Of a DNA stretch of 64,000 nucleotides, positions 48,674 through 59,234 are shown piece after piece (position 1 is the stretch's first letter; each line of letters starts with the position of its first letter). Origin of the DNA: Chloroflexota bacterium. GTDB taxonomy: Bacteria > Chloroflexota > Anaerolineae > Anaerolineales > Anaerolineaceae. The notes below the pieces were generated by a model, which was given only the letters and a program-made list of their open reading frames with translations, did no database searches and was not told the origin of the DNA. The translations under genes and the position numbers were made by a program. The stretch is from assembly GCA_012517865.1 (NCBI GenBank), contig JAAYUC010000008.1, positions 85,767-149,766 on the forward strand, written 5' to 3'.

Positions 48674-49549
48674 TTATCCCGCGAAAAAATGCGGGGGTCT
48701 GCCTGGGATTTCAACGCGGCAGCGGAAGAGGTCTCCAGCCCGCGGTTGGTTGCTTAATTGCTCGGGCGTGAGGTCTACCGACGCAGATGTGATGTAGAGG
48801 TCTCTTAAGTCGGCCCCGCCAAAGGCGATAGAGGTCGGCCGGCTGACGGGAAGGTAAATTTCCTGAAGGATTTCGGCTTGCGGGGAAAGCTGGATAACTT
48901 TTGAACCATCCCAAATGGCTGACCAGATGTTGCCGGCAGCATCCACGCATAGCCCATCTGGAGTGCCCGGATGGCGGCGCAGCGATGTGGAGAAAAACAG
49001 TTCTTTTTCGTGTAGGTTATCGTCTTGGACGGCATAGCGGTAAATAGCCTGCTCGCCTGAATCGGTAAAGTAACAGAACCGGCCGTCGGGGCTCCAGTCT
49101 ATGCCATTTGAAATCGTGAGATTATTCAAAACTGGAGCGTAAGAGCCATCAGGGCGCAGTTGGAAGAGGGAAGACGCGCCAGCCGGTCCTTTACTGCCTG
49201 CCCAAAAGCGTCCTTGCGAATCAACCCTGCCGTCATTCATCATGATGGGTCCGTCTTTGGGGTAGAGCCAGACAATATCGGCAGAAGCGCCTGCTTGTTC
49301 CGACCAGAAAGCAAAGCCGGTTTCCGTGGCCAGGACAAGCCCGCCATTTTTCCGAAAACCGAAACTCCCGGCGCGCAGGCCGAGGTCGAATACTTCCATT
49401 TTTTCCAGGTAAGGGGTAAAACGATGCAGTAATCCCGCGTCAATATCCAGCCAGTAGAGAGCGTTTTCCGTGGGATGCCAAAGCGGACACTCGCCCAAAA
49501 TATTGCCGACCTGAATCAAAGAATTGGAAATAAATCGTACGCGCGCCAT
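48674..49549 (-). CDS. SMP-30/gluconolactonase family protein
   Basis: LGECPLWHPTENALYWLDI, NDGRVDSQGRFWAG, ISNGIDWSPDGR, PDGLCVDAAGNIW. Confidence 0.92.
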   Translation of the reverse strand: MARVRFISNSLIQVGNILGECPLWHPTENALYWLDIDAGLLHRFTPYLEKMEVFDLGLRAGSFGFRKNGGLVLATETGFAFWSEQAGASADIVWLYPKDGPIMMNDGRVDSQGRFWAGSKGPAGASSLFQLRPDGSYAPVLNNLTISNGIDWSPDGRFCYFTDSGEQAIYRYAVQDDNLHEKELFFSTSLRRHPGTPDGLCVDAAGNIWSAIWDGSKVIQLSPQAEILQEIYLPVSRPTSIAFGGADLRDLYITSASVDLTPEQLSNQPRAGDLFRCRVEIPGRPPHFFAG

Positions 49550-49706
49550 ATGTCCTCCCGAGTAATTGTAACAAAAGCCTTCTTTGATGCCCAAAGAAAA
49601 GCCTGCCGGAATGCAAATAAGGGCACGATTTCAAAAAATTTGGGGAGAAACTGAAGCTGCCTTATAATTAGGGAATTCCGGCAGGGTTCCGTTAAAGGAC
49701 AAAAGG

Positions 49707-52211
49707 ATGGCGTTCTCAAAGGAAAAACCTCACTTTTATACCGCGCTGCTGCTTTTCCTCACAGGGCTGGAAGGTTTGCTTTGGTTGGGTTTATTTCTTC
49801 CACAGGTGAAAGAAGTTTCCAGAGGCGGCGGCGTGGTTGGGCTGCTGGCAGGCTGGGCATTGGCAGCCTTCGCCTTTGCCTTGCTGGGGGGGGCAGCGCT
49901 GCTGGGTCAGAAACTAGCGAAAACAATCCTTGAGCGAATCAATTTTTTTCTTTCACCTTCAAGGCCTTACGCGCGGTGGGTTGTGCCCGGTATCCTGGCT
50001 GGATACCTGGCTATTTCAACCCTGGTGGTTATTGCCTGGGGAGCCAACAATGCCTTTCTGAATCAGGCGGCGGAACCGCTTGGCAGGTGGTTTTTTCTGG
50101 CTGCTCTGCAAGCGCTTTTGGTCGCGCTGTTCGTCAGGGAACAACCTGCGTCCTGGAACTTCAAAAAAGCGGCGGCCGTCTCTCTTGCTATCATTGCCGT
50201 TGTTTGGATAGGAGTGGTAAGCACCCGCATCGGCCTGGAACCGGACAACCGCTATTGGAACGTCGCCGGCGTGCCCGTTCTAATCAATCAACTGGCAATG
50301 GTTTTTGGCCTGGCGCTTTTGGCGGTATTTTTGTACGGCCTGCTGACTAAAAAAGTTTCCGCCAACACGCGCAGACGCGAGATTCTCTTGGATTTACTGG
50401 CCTGCCTTATTCTTTGGGCGGGCGCGGCCTGGTTCTGGCACCAGGCACCTTTCTCCAACAGTTTTTTTGCCGAAGGTGTGTTCCCACCCAATCAGGATTT
50501 TTATCCCTACAGTGACGCAGCCCTGACAGACCTGGGCGGGCAGTATATGCTTATCGGGAAAGGATTGGAATATCCTTTCTTTACCGAAAAACCGTTATAC
50601 GCGCTTTTCCTGGGATTGCTGCATAAGTTTGTCGGTCAAAGGTATCTTACCGTGAGTGGCTGGCAGCTCATCTGCTTTGCTGTCTTGCCCGTTCTGCTGT
50701 ATCTGCTTGGGAAACAGCTTCACAACCGCTTGTTTGGAGTTTCAATCGCGCTGTTTTCTATCGCAAAAGAATACAACGCGATTTTCTCCACCTTCAAGAT
50801 ATCCGTCTCAAATTCCCGGCTGTACCTTTCAGAATTTCCCACCTTGATATTGATGGTGCTTCTGGCAATCGCGCTGGTTTCCTGGTTTAAATCCGCCGGA
50901 AAAGAAGGTCCGCTGCCTCTTTTGGCAGGCGGTGCATTGGGATTGGCGGCAATGGTGCGAACAAATCCGCTCTTATTGGCGCCGATAATTCTGTTATTCG
51001 CGCTTTGGTTTTATCGTCGCAGCCTGAAACGATTCTGGACTTCAGCCCTGTTGTTCATTGGCGGTTTCGCTCTGGTTTTAGGCCCCTGGCTGGCGTTTAC
51101 CTGGATAAAGTACGGCACGGACCCTTTCACGTACAAAATCAGCGCGGTCATTCAGACCAGATTCCTTCAACAAGAACAAAGACCCGCGCCGACAGGCCTG
51201 GAACAGCATCCTGTCAGCCTTTTAGGCGAAAAACCGGTCATTCCCGCTGATATTAAGCCTTCCGCGGCCGCGCCATTAAGCCAACGGCTTGGCGTTTTCG
51301 GTTTTACGCTGGGGCACTTTTTTAATAACCAGATTAAGGCACTCTTCACGCTGCCCTTTGCAGTTTATCCGCTTGAACTTACACCTGTGCTGGACTTGCC
51401 TTATTGGAGGGAACCGGTAAGCTGGACCGGGGAGCTTCCGCTATCCAGCGGTTTTGCCTTCGCGCTCAATCTGACGCTGATAAGCCTGGGCATTACCGCG
51501 GGCTGGAAACGTAACGGTGCGGCAGGCCTGGTTCCTTTGCTATTAAACATAGGTTACTATCTCTCCAACGCGCTCGGCCGGACTTCTGGCAGCCGCTATT
51601 TACTGCCGGTAGATTGGACCATTTACTTTTATTATCTTTTCGGACTGGTATTGCTCTATGAGACCGGCGCACACCTTCGCAGCGTATTGCCGGAAGAACA
51701 ACTGGCGGCAGCTGCGCTCGTGAGAACAGAGGACAAACGAAAACCGCGCGTCCTGGGCGTCGCGGTGCTGCTGCTTCTCGTCGGGAGCGCTGTGCCGTTG
51801 ATTAACATCAGCTTCCCCGATTTGTATACTGACCAGCAAAAAGACACGAACATTACTGCGCTGTACGCGAGCCCAATCTTCACCAGCCATCCGGAATTGG
51901 TGGATGAGTCTGACGCGCTGCTGCGGAAAACCTCCGCCAGGATTTTTAGAGGGCGTATGCTCTACCCGCGCTACCGGGATTTCGCGCTGAGCGGGAAAGA
52001 GGGTCTCATCCTCACCGTGCTGCAGCCAGACCTTACGGAGGTCTTTTTCTCGTTCGACACGGATGACCTGACCTACCTGAAGCCTGGCAAAGATATTCTT
52101 GTGCTGGGGTGCCAACGCGAGGGATTCGTTGAAGGTTTTGTGGCATTTCTTCCGGAGCAGGGCGTTACCTTGCGAACCAACGACCAGGAATTCGTTGGCA
52201 GTTGCCCTTAG
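49707..52211 (+). CDS. Large multi-pass membrane protein, GT39/ArnT-like glycosyltransferase-type
   Basis: Many TM helices; DFYPYSDAALTDLGGQYMLIG, EYPFFTEKPLYALFLG. Confidence 0.65.
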   Translation: MAFSKEKPHFYTALLLFLTGLEGLLWLGLFLPQVKEVSRGGGVVGLLAGWALAAFAFALLGGAALLGQKLAKTILERINFFLSPSRPYARWVVPGILAGYLAISTLVVIAWGANNAFLNQAAEPLGRWFFLAALQALLVALFVREQPASWNFKKAAAVSLAIIAVVWIGVVSTRIGLEPDNRYWNVAGVPVLINQLAMVFGLALLAVFLYGLLTKKVSANTRRREILLDLLACLILWAGAAWFWHQAPFSNSFFAEGVFPPNQDFYPYSDAALTDLGGQYMLIGKGLEYPFFTEKPLYALFLGLLHKFVGQRYLTVSGWQLICFAVLPVLLYLLGKQLHNRLFGVSIALFSIAKEYNAIFSTFKISVSNSRLYLSEFPTLILMVLLAIALVSWFKSAGKEGPLPLLAGGALGLAAMVRTNPLLLAPIILLFALWFYRRSLKRFWTSALLFIGGFALVLGPWLAFTWIKYGTDPFTYKISAVIQTRFLQQEQRPAPTGLEQHPVSLLGEKPVIPADIKPSAAAPLSQRLGVFGFTLGHFFNNQIKALFTLPFAVYPLELTPVLDLPYWREPVSWTGELPLSSGFAFALNLTLISLGITAGWKRNGAAGLVPLLLNIGYYLSNALGRTSGSRYLLPVDWTIYFYYLFGLVLLYETGAHLRSVLPEEQLAAAALVRTEDKRKPRVLGVAVLLLLVGSAVPLINISFPDLYTDQQKDTNITALYASPIFTSHPELVDESDALLRKTSARIFRGRMLYPRYRDFALSGKEGLILTVLQPDLTEVFFSFDTDDLTYLKPGKDILVLGCQREGFVEGFVAFLPEQGVTLRTNDQEFVGSCP

Positions 52212-52317
52212 CGCCAACCGCATGGCGGGCCGGATGGGGTTCGATGCAAGGTCGGTCTACCAGCTGTGTTAAAATTATTCCTCTGGAAATTTGATTAGCG
52301 AGATAAATGGATACCTG

Positions 52318-53127
52318 ATGGATCAAGAAAAACTGAACGGAAATCATCCTGACGATCATGTTCTTCGGCTGCTAAACCGCAAAAGCGGTTCAGTCTGGGT
52401 CATTGTTTTTGTTTTTATGATTGCCGGGGCCCTGCTTGGCGGGCTCGTAAGCCTGGCTCTGCCGCCGGTTTACGAGGCCAGAGCGCTTGTGAGCACCAAC
52501 CTGGAACTGGTTCAGGATGCCAATATCACCGAAATCATGCTGGACGCCGAGATAAACCACATTGGAGAATTGGTGTTTCATCCGGATGTCATTCAGGAAT
52601 TGATTGCCAGGGAAGACAAACTTGGAAATCACCTGACGCTTGAAAAACTGAAGAAAATTGGCGCGGTCGAGCGTCAGTTAATGAACACGGTCATTAAGGT
52701 TCGGGACGAAGAGCCTGAGGTTGCCGCGCGGATTGCCTCCGCGTGGGCGGAGATTTTATACAACAGATTAACCGCGGCCTACGAACACGCCGTTAAGTTA
52801 TCCAGTGCGAAGCAGCAATACAATGCCATCCGCGACTGCATGACCGCTGCGCCCAAGGCTCCGAAGAACTTCTGCAGCTCGCTGAACGCGGAGTTTGTCC
52901 GTGAGGAGACTGATCGTCTGGTAGAGATTATCCTCTCGGAAAGCCCGCAAACGCTCGGCCTGACGGTCGCGCTGAACGTCAGCCAATACCAGCCAGCCGC
53001 CCAGCCGGAAAAACCCTTGCATTATTCCAGAGGCGCGCTGATATTGGGCGGCGCGTTGGCAGGGCTTGCGCTGGGTATAGCTTTTGTGGAATTGAATCCA
53101 AAGCTGAAGCGGAATCATGAAGCCTAA
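52318..53127 (+). CDS. Wzz/chain-length determinant-like protein
   Basis: N-terminal TM plus PPVYEARALVSTN, C-terminal TM; precedes O-antigen ligase-like gene. Confidence 0.7.
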   Translation: MDQEKLNGNHPDDHVLRLLNRKSGSVWVIVFVFMIAGALLGGLVSLALPPVYEARALVSTNLELVQDANITEIMLDAEINHIGELVFHPDVIQELIAREDKLGNHLTLEKLKKIGAVERQLMNTVIKVRDEEPEVAARIASAWAEILYNRLTAAYEHAVKLSSAKQQYNAIRDCMTAAPKAPKNFCSSLNAEFVREETDRLVEIILSESPQTLGLTVALNVSQYQPAAQPEKPLHYSRGALILGGALAGLALGIAFVELNPKLKRNHEA

Positions 53128-54607
53128 TTTTCTTGACAGACTGAAAAGCGGAACCTGGAAGCTTTTTTTAATCGCGCTGCCATTTACGAGCTTTCCGCTC
53201 TTAGCACGGCTGGCAGGCGGGACGTCTGTCGCCCCGCTTTCGGCGGTGTTTCTTTTGGTATTGTTTTTCGTTTCTTATTTACCGGAATTATTCCGCAGCC
53301 GCTCCGTTCCCCGCCAGGCACTGCCGCTGTTGCTTTTCATGCTCAGCGCCTTGCTTTCTTCGGCACTGGCAGTGTTTATCCCTTTTGATTCTTTTCGCGG
53401 CGTGCCTGTCTGGACCAACGCGCTGGAGGGGTTTGTTACCATCCTCCTGGGCATCGCTTTTTATCTGGTCTCCATTCATATGGTCGTGGATGAAGTCTGG
53501 TTCCGGAAAACTCTGCGTTGGGTTTATGTGGGCGGAATCATCACTATCGCAGCTTCGCTGGTCCAATCCGCGTTCTGGTTCGCGCTGGGGAAATACCCCG
53601 AGGTACTAAAGCAGCTGCAGGCTTTAATTTCCTCCAGCGGACTGCTTTACAAAGCGCGCGTGACTGGCGTGGCGTTCGAGCCTTCCTGGTTGGCAAACCA
53701 GTTGAACACCCTGTACTTGCCGCTTTGGATAGGCTTCTCCGTCAAAGGTTTTTCAGCTTTCCGACGTAAGCTTTTTGGAGTTCTCAGCGTCGAAAACATC
53801 CTGATGTGTTTGGGCTTTTTGGTTTTGTTTCTCAGCTTCAGCAGAATCGGCTGGCTGACCACGTTGGCCATGATTGCTTTCCTGGTTTTCAGGACGGCAA
53901 ACAAATTGATGAACAGATGGCTCGAGCGGCGCGCGCAGCACAGGGGAACAATAACCAGCCCATGGAAACATTTCTTTGCCAAGCTGGGCCTTTGGCTGAG
54001 CCTGGTGCTCGCGTTTTCGCTGATTATCCTGCTGCTTGGGGTGTTCTTATCCCGCGTGGACCCCCGCATGGAGGATTTGTTTGATGTTGAAAGGTACAGA
54101 GAATTTGGCATTCTGGGATGGGCCAGCCAGCTCAGCTTCGCGGAACGTTTAATATATTGGATTACCGCCTTCAGAGTGTTTCTTTCGCGCCCTATTTTGG
54201 GGGTCGGTTTGGGAGGCAGCGGGTTCTTTTTCACGCGGATGACACCCGAATTTGGTTACGGCCTGCCAGAGGTCATTGAATACCTGTTCCGGGATAACGT
54301 CATCCCGAACGCGAAAAACCTATGGGTGCGTTTGCTGGCGGAAACCGGAATAGTCGGCTTTTCGCTGTTCTGTGTATGGCTCAGCACGCACTTTTTTGCT
54401 GCCAGGAACCTTGAAAAGTCTGCTAATTTCCTTGAGTCCACATTCGGATTAGTTGGCAAACTATTTGTGATCGCGATACTGATGGAAGGTTTCAGCATGG
54501 ACAGCTTTGGGCTGCCTTACCTGTGGTTCGCCTTGGCGCTGATTGTGAGCGTCTCGCGCATCAGGGCAAAAACCACCGAGCGCGAATCCGAACCAAGCTG
54601 TATTTAA
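53117..54607 (+). CDS. O-antigen ligase/polymerase (Wzy/WaaL) family membrane protein
   Basis: Multi-TM; LILLLGVFLSRVDPRMEDLF, RPILGVGLGGSGFFFTRM, NLWVRLLAETGIVGF. Confidence 0.85.
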   Translation: MKPNFLDRLKSGTWKLFLIALPFTSFPLLARLAGGTSVAPLSAVFLLVLFFVSYLPELFRSRSVPRQALPLLLFMLSALLSSALAVFIPFDSFRGVPVWTNALEGFVTILLGIAFYLVSIHMVVDEVWFRKTLRWVYVGGIITIAASLVQSAFWFALGKYPEVLKQLQALISSSGLLYKARVTGVAFEPSWLANQLNTLYLPLWIGFSVKGFSAFRRKLFGVLSVENILMCLGFLVLFLSFSRIGWLTTLAMIAFLVFRTANKLMNRWLERRAQHRGTITSPWKHFFAKLGLWLSLVLAFSLIILLLGVFLSRVDPRMEDLFDVERYREFGILGWASQLSFAERLIYWITAFRVFLSRPILGVGLGGSGFFFTRMTPEFGYGLPEVIEYLFRDNVIPNAKNLWVRLLAETGIVGFSLFCVWLSTHFFAARNLEKSANFLESTFGLVGKLFVIAILMEGFSMDSFGLPYLWFALALIVSVSRIRAKTTERESEPSCI

Positions 54608-54626
54608 GACTAATATTGAGGAGTCA

Positions 54627-54661
54627 AATCCGCCCCTGGAGTTCCCAGGGGCGGATTTTTC
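54627..54661. terminator. Probable bidirectional terminator between convergent genes
   Basis: AATCCGCCCCTGG-agtt-CCCAGGGGCGGATTTTT. Confidence 0.85.
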
Positions 54662-54666
54662 TTTTC

Positions 54667-55695
54667 TTATACTTCTAAAGGCAGCAAAACTGAACGGTCA
54701 AAACTTTTGAGGTCGGATTTTCCGCAGGCAAACAGGCAAATGCGGATTTCGGAGATGGTTAATAATACCAGGTCGCGCAAACGGGTGTAGCCCGCGTCTG
54801 CCGCGCGAATAAACGGGCCCGCCATGCCGCCCAATGCGGCGCCGAGAGCCAGGGTTTTGGCGATGTCCAAACCATTTTTTAGGCCGCCGGAAGCAAAAAC
54901 CAAAGCCTCAGGCAGTTCGGTCTTAATCTCCCGCAGGCACTGCGCGGTTGGAATGCCCCATCCTCTGAAACTTGCAGCCAGCTGCGCCCGGTTGGGGTCG
55001 GTCTGTCGGTGCATTTCCACCTGGGACCAGGAGGTGCCGCCGGCCCCGGCGACATCAATTGCGGAGACGCCCGCGTCCAGCAGCTGCCGCGCGAGCCTGG
55101 CGCTAATGCCCCAGCCGACTTCCTTTACGATGACAGGTACAGGAAGGTCTTTGCAGACCCGCGCGATTTTATCCAGAAGACCGGCGAAGTTAGTGTCCCC
55201 TTCCAGCTGCAGCGCTTCTTGTAAAGGGTTCAGGTGGAGGATAAGCGCGTCGGCATGAATCATATCAACCGCGCGCTGGCATTCCTGAATTCCATAGCCT
55301 TTATTCAGCTGTATCGCACCGAGATTCGCGAACAGCAGTGCGTCCGGGGCGTACCTGCGCACATCATATGTGCTTGCCAATTCAGGATTCTCGATTGCCG
55401 CCCGCTGGGATCCGACACCCATCGCCAATCCGAATTCCTGCGCGGCTGCTGCCAGCAGCTGGTTATAACGGGCTGCTTTTGGACTGCCGCCGGTCATTGA
55501 TGAAATCAGCAGCGGGGCGCGCAGCTGTTTGCCAAAAAGGTTCAGGCTCAGGTTAACGTCCTCAAGGTTAATTTCGGGCAGCGCCTGGTGCAAAAAATGG
55601 TATTCTTCGAGGCCTGTGGTTATCCCCGAGCTGATGTCTTCCCTCAGGTTAATATCGAGATGTTCGTCTTTTCGGTGAGAGGTGTTTGCATCCAT
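54667..55695 (-). CDS. fni: Type 2 isopentenyl-diphosphate delta-isomerase
   Basis: RKDEHLDI, ISSMTGG, MGVGSQRAAIENP, VKEVGWGIS, DVAGAGGTSW, ASGGLKNGLDIAKTLALGA. Confidence 0.95.
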   Translation of the reverse strand: MDANTSHRKDEHLDINLREDISSGITTGLEEYHFLHQALPEINLEDVNLSLNLFGKQLRAPLLISSMTGGSPKAARYNQLLAAAAQEFGLAMGVGSQRAAIENPELASTYDVRRYAPDALLFANLGAIQLNKGYGIQECQRAVDMIHADALILHLNPLQEALQLEGDTNFAGLLDKIARVCKDLPVPVIVKEVGWGISARLARQLLDAGVSAIDVAGAGGTSWSQVEMHRQTDPNRAQLAASFRGWGIPTAQCLREIKTELPEALVFASGGLKNGLDIAKTLALGAALGGMAGPFIRAADAGYTRLRDLVLLTISEIRICLFACGKSDLKSFDRSVLLPLEV

Positions 55696-55774
55696 AGTGT
55701 GATTTAGGTGTTATATTTATGACATTATAATATGGCAATCAATTAAGCATAAATCCATTGAGGAAGAGGAACAC

Positions 55775-56011
55775 ATGGAAGAAACATTCAATGCTGTAAA
55801 AGAAGTAATCGTGGAAGTCTTGAAAATTGACGGTGATAGCATCACGCCCGAAACCCGTTTTATCGAGGACCTCAAAGCAGATTCGATGGACCAATTCTTC
55901 CTGATTGACGGTTTTTGTGAAAAGTTTGACATCAACATTTCCGACGAAACAGCCCGCGAAATCCGCTCAGTTAAGGATGCTGTCGCGGCCATTGAAGCGT
56001 TAAAAAAATAA
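55775..56011 (+). CDS. Acyl carrier protein
   Basis: FIEDLKADSMDQFFLIDGFCEKFDINISDETAREIRSVKDAVAAIEAL (DSM phosphopantetheine site). Confidence 0.9.
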   Translation: MEETFNAVKEVIVEVLKIDGDSITPETRFIEDLKADSMDQFFLIDGFCEKFDINISDETAREIRSVKDAVAAIEALKK

Positions 56012-56023
56012 GCACGGTTGAAA

Positions 56024-56052
56024 TAAAAAGAGGAGCATTAGCTCCTCTTTTT
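56024..56052 (+). terminator. Rho-independent terminator after ACP gene
   Basis: AAAAAGAGGAGC-atta-GCTCCTCTTTTT. Confidence 0.88.
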
Positions 56053-56917
56053 AAATACGGATAATCTCGGCAATTTCTTCCGGATAAGAAAACAATTGAA
56101 CGCCGGCACGCAGCAGGGATTCTATCTTGCTTCTCGCGGAGCCGGTTTTGCCCTCGATAATCGCGCCGGCATGCCCCATGCGGCGGTTCTCGGGGGCGGT
56201 TCTTCCGGCAATGTAGGCGTATACAGGCTTGGTTACGTGATTTAAGATAAAGTCCGCTGCCAGTTCTTCTTCATTACCGCCAATTTCTCCAATCAGGACA
56301 ATCTGGTCAGTATGCGGGTCAGATTCAAACAGGTCCAGGCATTCCACGAAACTGGTGCCAACAATCGGGTCGCCCCCAATCCCGACGCATGTGGATACCC
56401 CCACACCGGCTTTTTTAAGCGCCTGAACCACCTCATAAGTCAACGTTCCGGACCGGGATACCACCCCGACTTTGCCAGGCAGCGCGATCGAACCCGGGAT
56501 GATGCCTGCTTTCGCTTTCCCAGGGGTGAGGATTCCCGGCGAGTTTGGCCCGATCAGACGGCTCTCCGAATGCTCCAAAAGCGCGCGTACTTTGAGCATG
56601 TCTTTAATCGGGATGCCCTCAGAGATGCACACAATCAACCCAATCTCAGCCTCAATGGACTCCATGATGGCGTCCGCGGCATGAAAGGCAGGCACGAAAA
56701 TCACACTGGTATCCGCCTGGGTGGATTCTTTGGCGTCCCGGACAGTATCGAAGACAGGCACTTTATAATCAAGCACCCATTCTCCGCCGTGGCCGGGGGA
56801 TGTGCCAGCGACGACATTTTTGGCATAGGCATACATGCGTTCACTATGGTACAGGCCTTCCCGTCCTGTGATCCCCTGGACTAAAATGCGCGCGTTTTCG
56901 TTGAGGAGTATTGTCAT
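56051..56917 (-). CDS. sucD: Succinate-CoA ligase subunit alpha
   Basis: VQGITGREGLYHSERMYAYAKNVVAGTSPGHGG, GPNSPGILTPGKAKAGIIPG, GHAGAI. Confidence 0.93.
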   Translation of the reverse strand: MTILLNENARILVQGITGREGLYHSERMYAYAKNVVAGTSPGHGGEWVLDYKVPVFDTVRDAKESTQADTSVIFVPAFHAADAIMESIEAEIGLIVCISEGIPIKDMLKVRALLEHSESRLIGPNSPGILTPGKAKAGIIPGSIALPGKVGVVSRSGTLTYEVVQALKKAGVGVSTCVGIGGDPIVGTSFVECLDLFESDPHTDQIVLIGEIGGNEEELAADFILNHVTKPVYAYIAGRTAPENRRMGHAGAIIEGKTGSARSKIESLLRAGVQLFSYPEEIAEIIRI

Positions 56918-58059
56918 GAAGCCACCTGCTTTGATGCTCGCACCGCGATTTCCGCTGCCGCCATTAGAGTATCGGCCTGCAGGAGTTGTGGGTAAGGTTC
57001 CAGAATTTTTTTGCCTTCTTCGGCATTGGTACCTTCCAGGCGCACAACGATAGGCAAAGCCCGGCGCATTTCCGGCAGGACCGCTGCCAATCCTCTCGCG
57101 ACCTCGTCGCAGCGCGTGATGCCGCCAAAAATGTTGATCAGGACGGCGGTAACCTTGGGGTCCTTGATGATTATCGAAAGGGCTGCGGTCACTTTGTCTG
57201 CGGTCGCCCCGCCTCCAATATCCAGGAAATTGGCGGGTTCGCTGCCGGCCTGCTGTATGCAGTCCATGGTCGCCATTGCCAGGCCCGCGCCGTTGACCAT
57301 GCAGCCGATGTTGCCGTTGAGCTGGATGTAGTTCAGGCTGAACTTCTTGGCTTCTTGTTCTGTCGGGGTCTCGGCGGTCTGGTCAGAAACTTCCAAAAAA
57401 TCCTTTTGGCGGAAGATGGCATTGTCGTCTATGGTCATTTTGCCGTCCAGAGCCATTAAAGTTTTCTCTGGCGTCACAACCAGCGGATTTATTTCAATTA
57501 AGGTAGCATCTAACTGGTCGAACAGCCTCCAAAGGGAAGCCGCGATTTGCTGCAGCGGTTTCCACAGGGAGTAATCAATTCCTAATTTTGAAGCCAGCGC
57601 CCGGACGGTATAGTTCTGAAGCCCTATCAAAGGGTTTATGGGCTTTTTTTCGATGTGTTCCGGCGCGGTCAGGGCGATTTCTTCAATTTCAATGCCGCCG
57701 GAGGAGGATAGGATGAGAATAGGTTTTGCCAGGGATCTGTCGTTCACAATTCCGAGGTAAAACTCCTGAGAGAACTCTATGGCCTTTTCCACCAAAAGGC
57801 GGTGCACTGGAATCCCGCGGATTTCGCTGTTGAAAATCAAGTTGGCGGTAGTCTCAATCTCAGCGTCGCCGCGGACAAGACGAATGCCGCCAGCTTTTCC
57901 GCGTCCGCCCGAAAGCACCTGCGCTTTTAAGACCACCGGGTATCCAATTTCTGCGGCAATCTGGCGGGCTTCGATGGGGGTGTTTGCCAATCCGGATTTA
58001 GGTACAGGGATTCCTTCACGAGAAAAAAACAATTTTGCCTGGTATTCGTGAAGTTTCAT
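56914..58059 (-). CDS. sucC: ADP-forming succinate-CoA ligase subunit beta
   Basis: [69 protein letters not shown]. Confidence 0.95.
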   Translation of the reverse strand: MKLHEYQAKLFFSREGIPVPKSGLANTPIEARQIAAEIGYPVVLKAQVLSGGRGKAGGIRLVRGDAEIETTANLIFNSEIRGIPVHRLLVEKAIEFSQEFYLGIVNDRSLAKPILILSSSGGIEIEEIALTAPEHIEKKPINPLIGLQNYTVRALASKLGIDYSLWKPLQQIAASLWRLFDQLDATLIEINPLVVTPEKTLMALDGKMTIDDNAIFRQKDFLEVSDQTAETPTEQEAKKFSLNYIQLNGNIGCMVNGAGLAMATMDCIQQAGSEPANFLDIGGGATADKVTAALSIIIKDPKVTAVLINIFGGITRCDEVARGLAAVLPEMRRALPIVVRLEGTNAEEGKKILEPYPQLLQADTLMAAAEIAVRASKQVAS

Positions 58060-58100
58060 TGCGCTCCAGTAAATTTTTCTCTAATTTTACCTGAACTCAA

Positions 58101-58131
58101 CAAAAAGGCAGCCCGGCATTGACCGGGCTGC
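58101..58131 (-). terminator. Rho-independent terminator downstream of SPFH gene
   Basis: Minus strand GCAGCCCGG-tcaatg-CCGGGCTGCCTTTTTG. Confidence 0.88.
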
Positions 58132-58149
58132 GAAAATTCTTGGATATCT

Positions 58150-59199
58150 TTAGCCTTTCAGGAATTCCTGCAGAGCTTCCTTGCTAATTCTGAAGGCGCT
58201 GCCAATCTTGCGCGCTTTAAGGTCGCCCGCGTTAATCGCGGCCAGAACGTCCTCTTCAGATACTTTCAGGAACGCGGCGGCCTCGGATGGAGTCATTACG
58301 TCCGGCATGGCAGGGGCTGCCGAGGATGAGGCAGCAGCGGGCGCCTGGCCGGCCTGAGACATGCTAGCCAATGAGCTGCTGAGGACATTCCCAATTCCCA
58401 TTCCAGCGCCAATGCCGGCTGTAAGGCCAGCACCGCCGGCAGGGTTCTGTGCGGCATCCCGCATGGCATCCGCCGCCTGCAGTTGGGTGTAGGTTTGCAT
58501 ATCCAGCATACCCATCTGACGAAGCTCTTCCGCGGATTTATCCGACGGTTTGAGATTGCCAATGTAGAAGGATTTGAGCAGCAGACCAAGGGCGAGGAAA
58601 TCATCCTGCGCTTTGGCGCGCACGGCCGCGCCCAGCTCTTCGGTCAGGCCAATCAGCTCCAGCACGCTGCTCTTGGAGGTGGTTTCACCGAGGACATCCT
58701 GCAGTTTGGAAAGCAGCATGGTGCGCAGGCGGGTTTCAATATCGGATGTGCGGTAGGCGCCCTGCGCGCCGACCAGCTGGGTAACGAATTGCTGAGGGTC
58801 TTTGACCTGAAAACTATAGGTGCCGAAGCCCTGCAAAAGCGCGATTCCCAGTCCAACGCCGGGGTTTCGCACGATAATGGGTTGGGGGGTGCCCCATTTA
58901 CGGTCAGCAAATTCGCGCATCGAGACATAATAAACTTCCGCGGTGAAGGGCGTCCGTCCTCCAAAGGCCTGACCCAGCAGGTTGGTCAGAAGAGGAACGT
59001 TCGCGGTCGTGATTGTGTGTCTTCCAGGACCGAGAACGTCCAGCGCGCGGCCGTCGCGGAAGAAGACAACATTCTGAGATTCACGGACAATTACCTGCGA
59101 GCCAAAACGCAAATCTGCGACACCGCTTTCGGGAAAGCGATGTACGATTTCATCCGTCATCTCGCTTGGATATTCAACAACATCAAAAATTCTTGCCAT
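58150..59199 (-). CDS. SPFH-domain (YdjI-like) protein with C-terminal excisionase/MerR-type HTH
   Basis: SPFH core FGSQVIVRESQNVVFFRDGRALDVLGPGRHTITTANVPLL; C-terminus MTPSEAAAFLKVSEEDVLAAINAGDLKARKIGSAFRISKEALQEFLKG. Confidence 0.88.
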   Translation of the reverse strand: MARIFDVVEYPSEMTDEIVHRFPESGVADLRFGSQVIVRESQNVVFFRDGRALDVLGPGRHTITTANVPLLTNLLGQAFGGRTPFTAEVYYVSMREFADRKWGTPQPIIVRNPGVGLGIALLQGFGTYSFQVKDPQQFVTQLVGAQGAYRTSDIETRLRTMLLSKLQDVLGETTSKSSVLELIGLTEELGAAVRAKAQDDFLALGLLLKSFYIGNLKPSDKSAEELRQMGMLDMQTYTQLQAADAMRDAAQNPAGGAGLTAGIGAGMGIGNVLSSSLASMSQAGQAPAAASSSAAPAMPDVMTPSEAAAFLKVSEEDVLAAINAGDLKARKIGSAFRISKEALQEFLKG

Positions 59200-59234
59200 T
59201 TTTATGACTCCAAATCCTGTTGCTAATCAAATCT

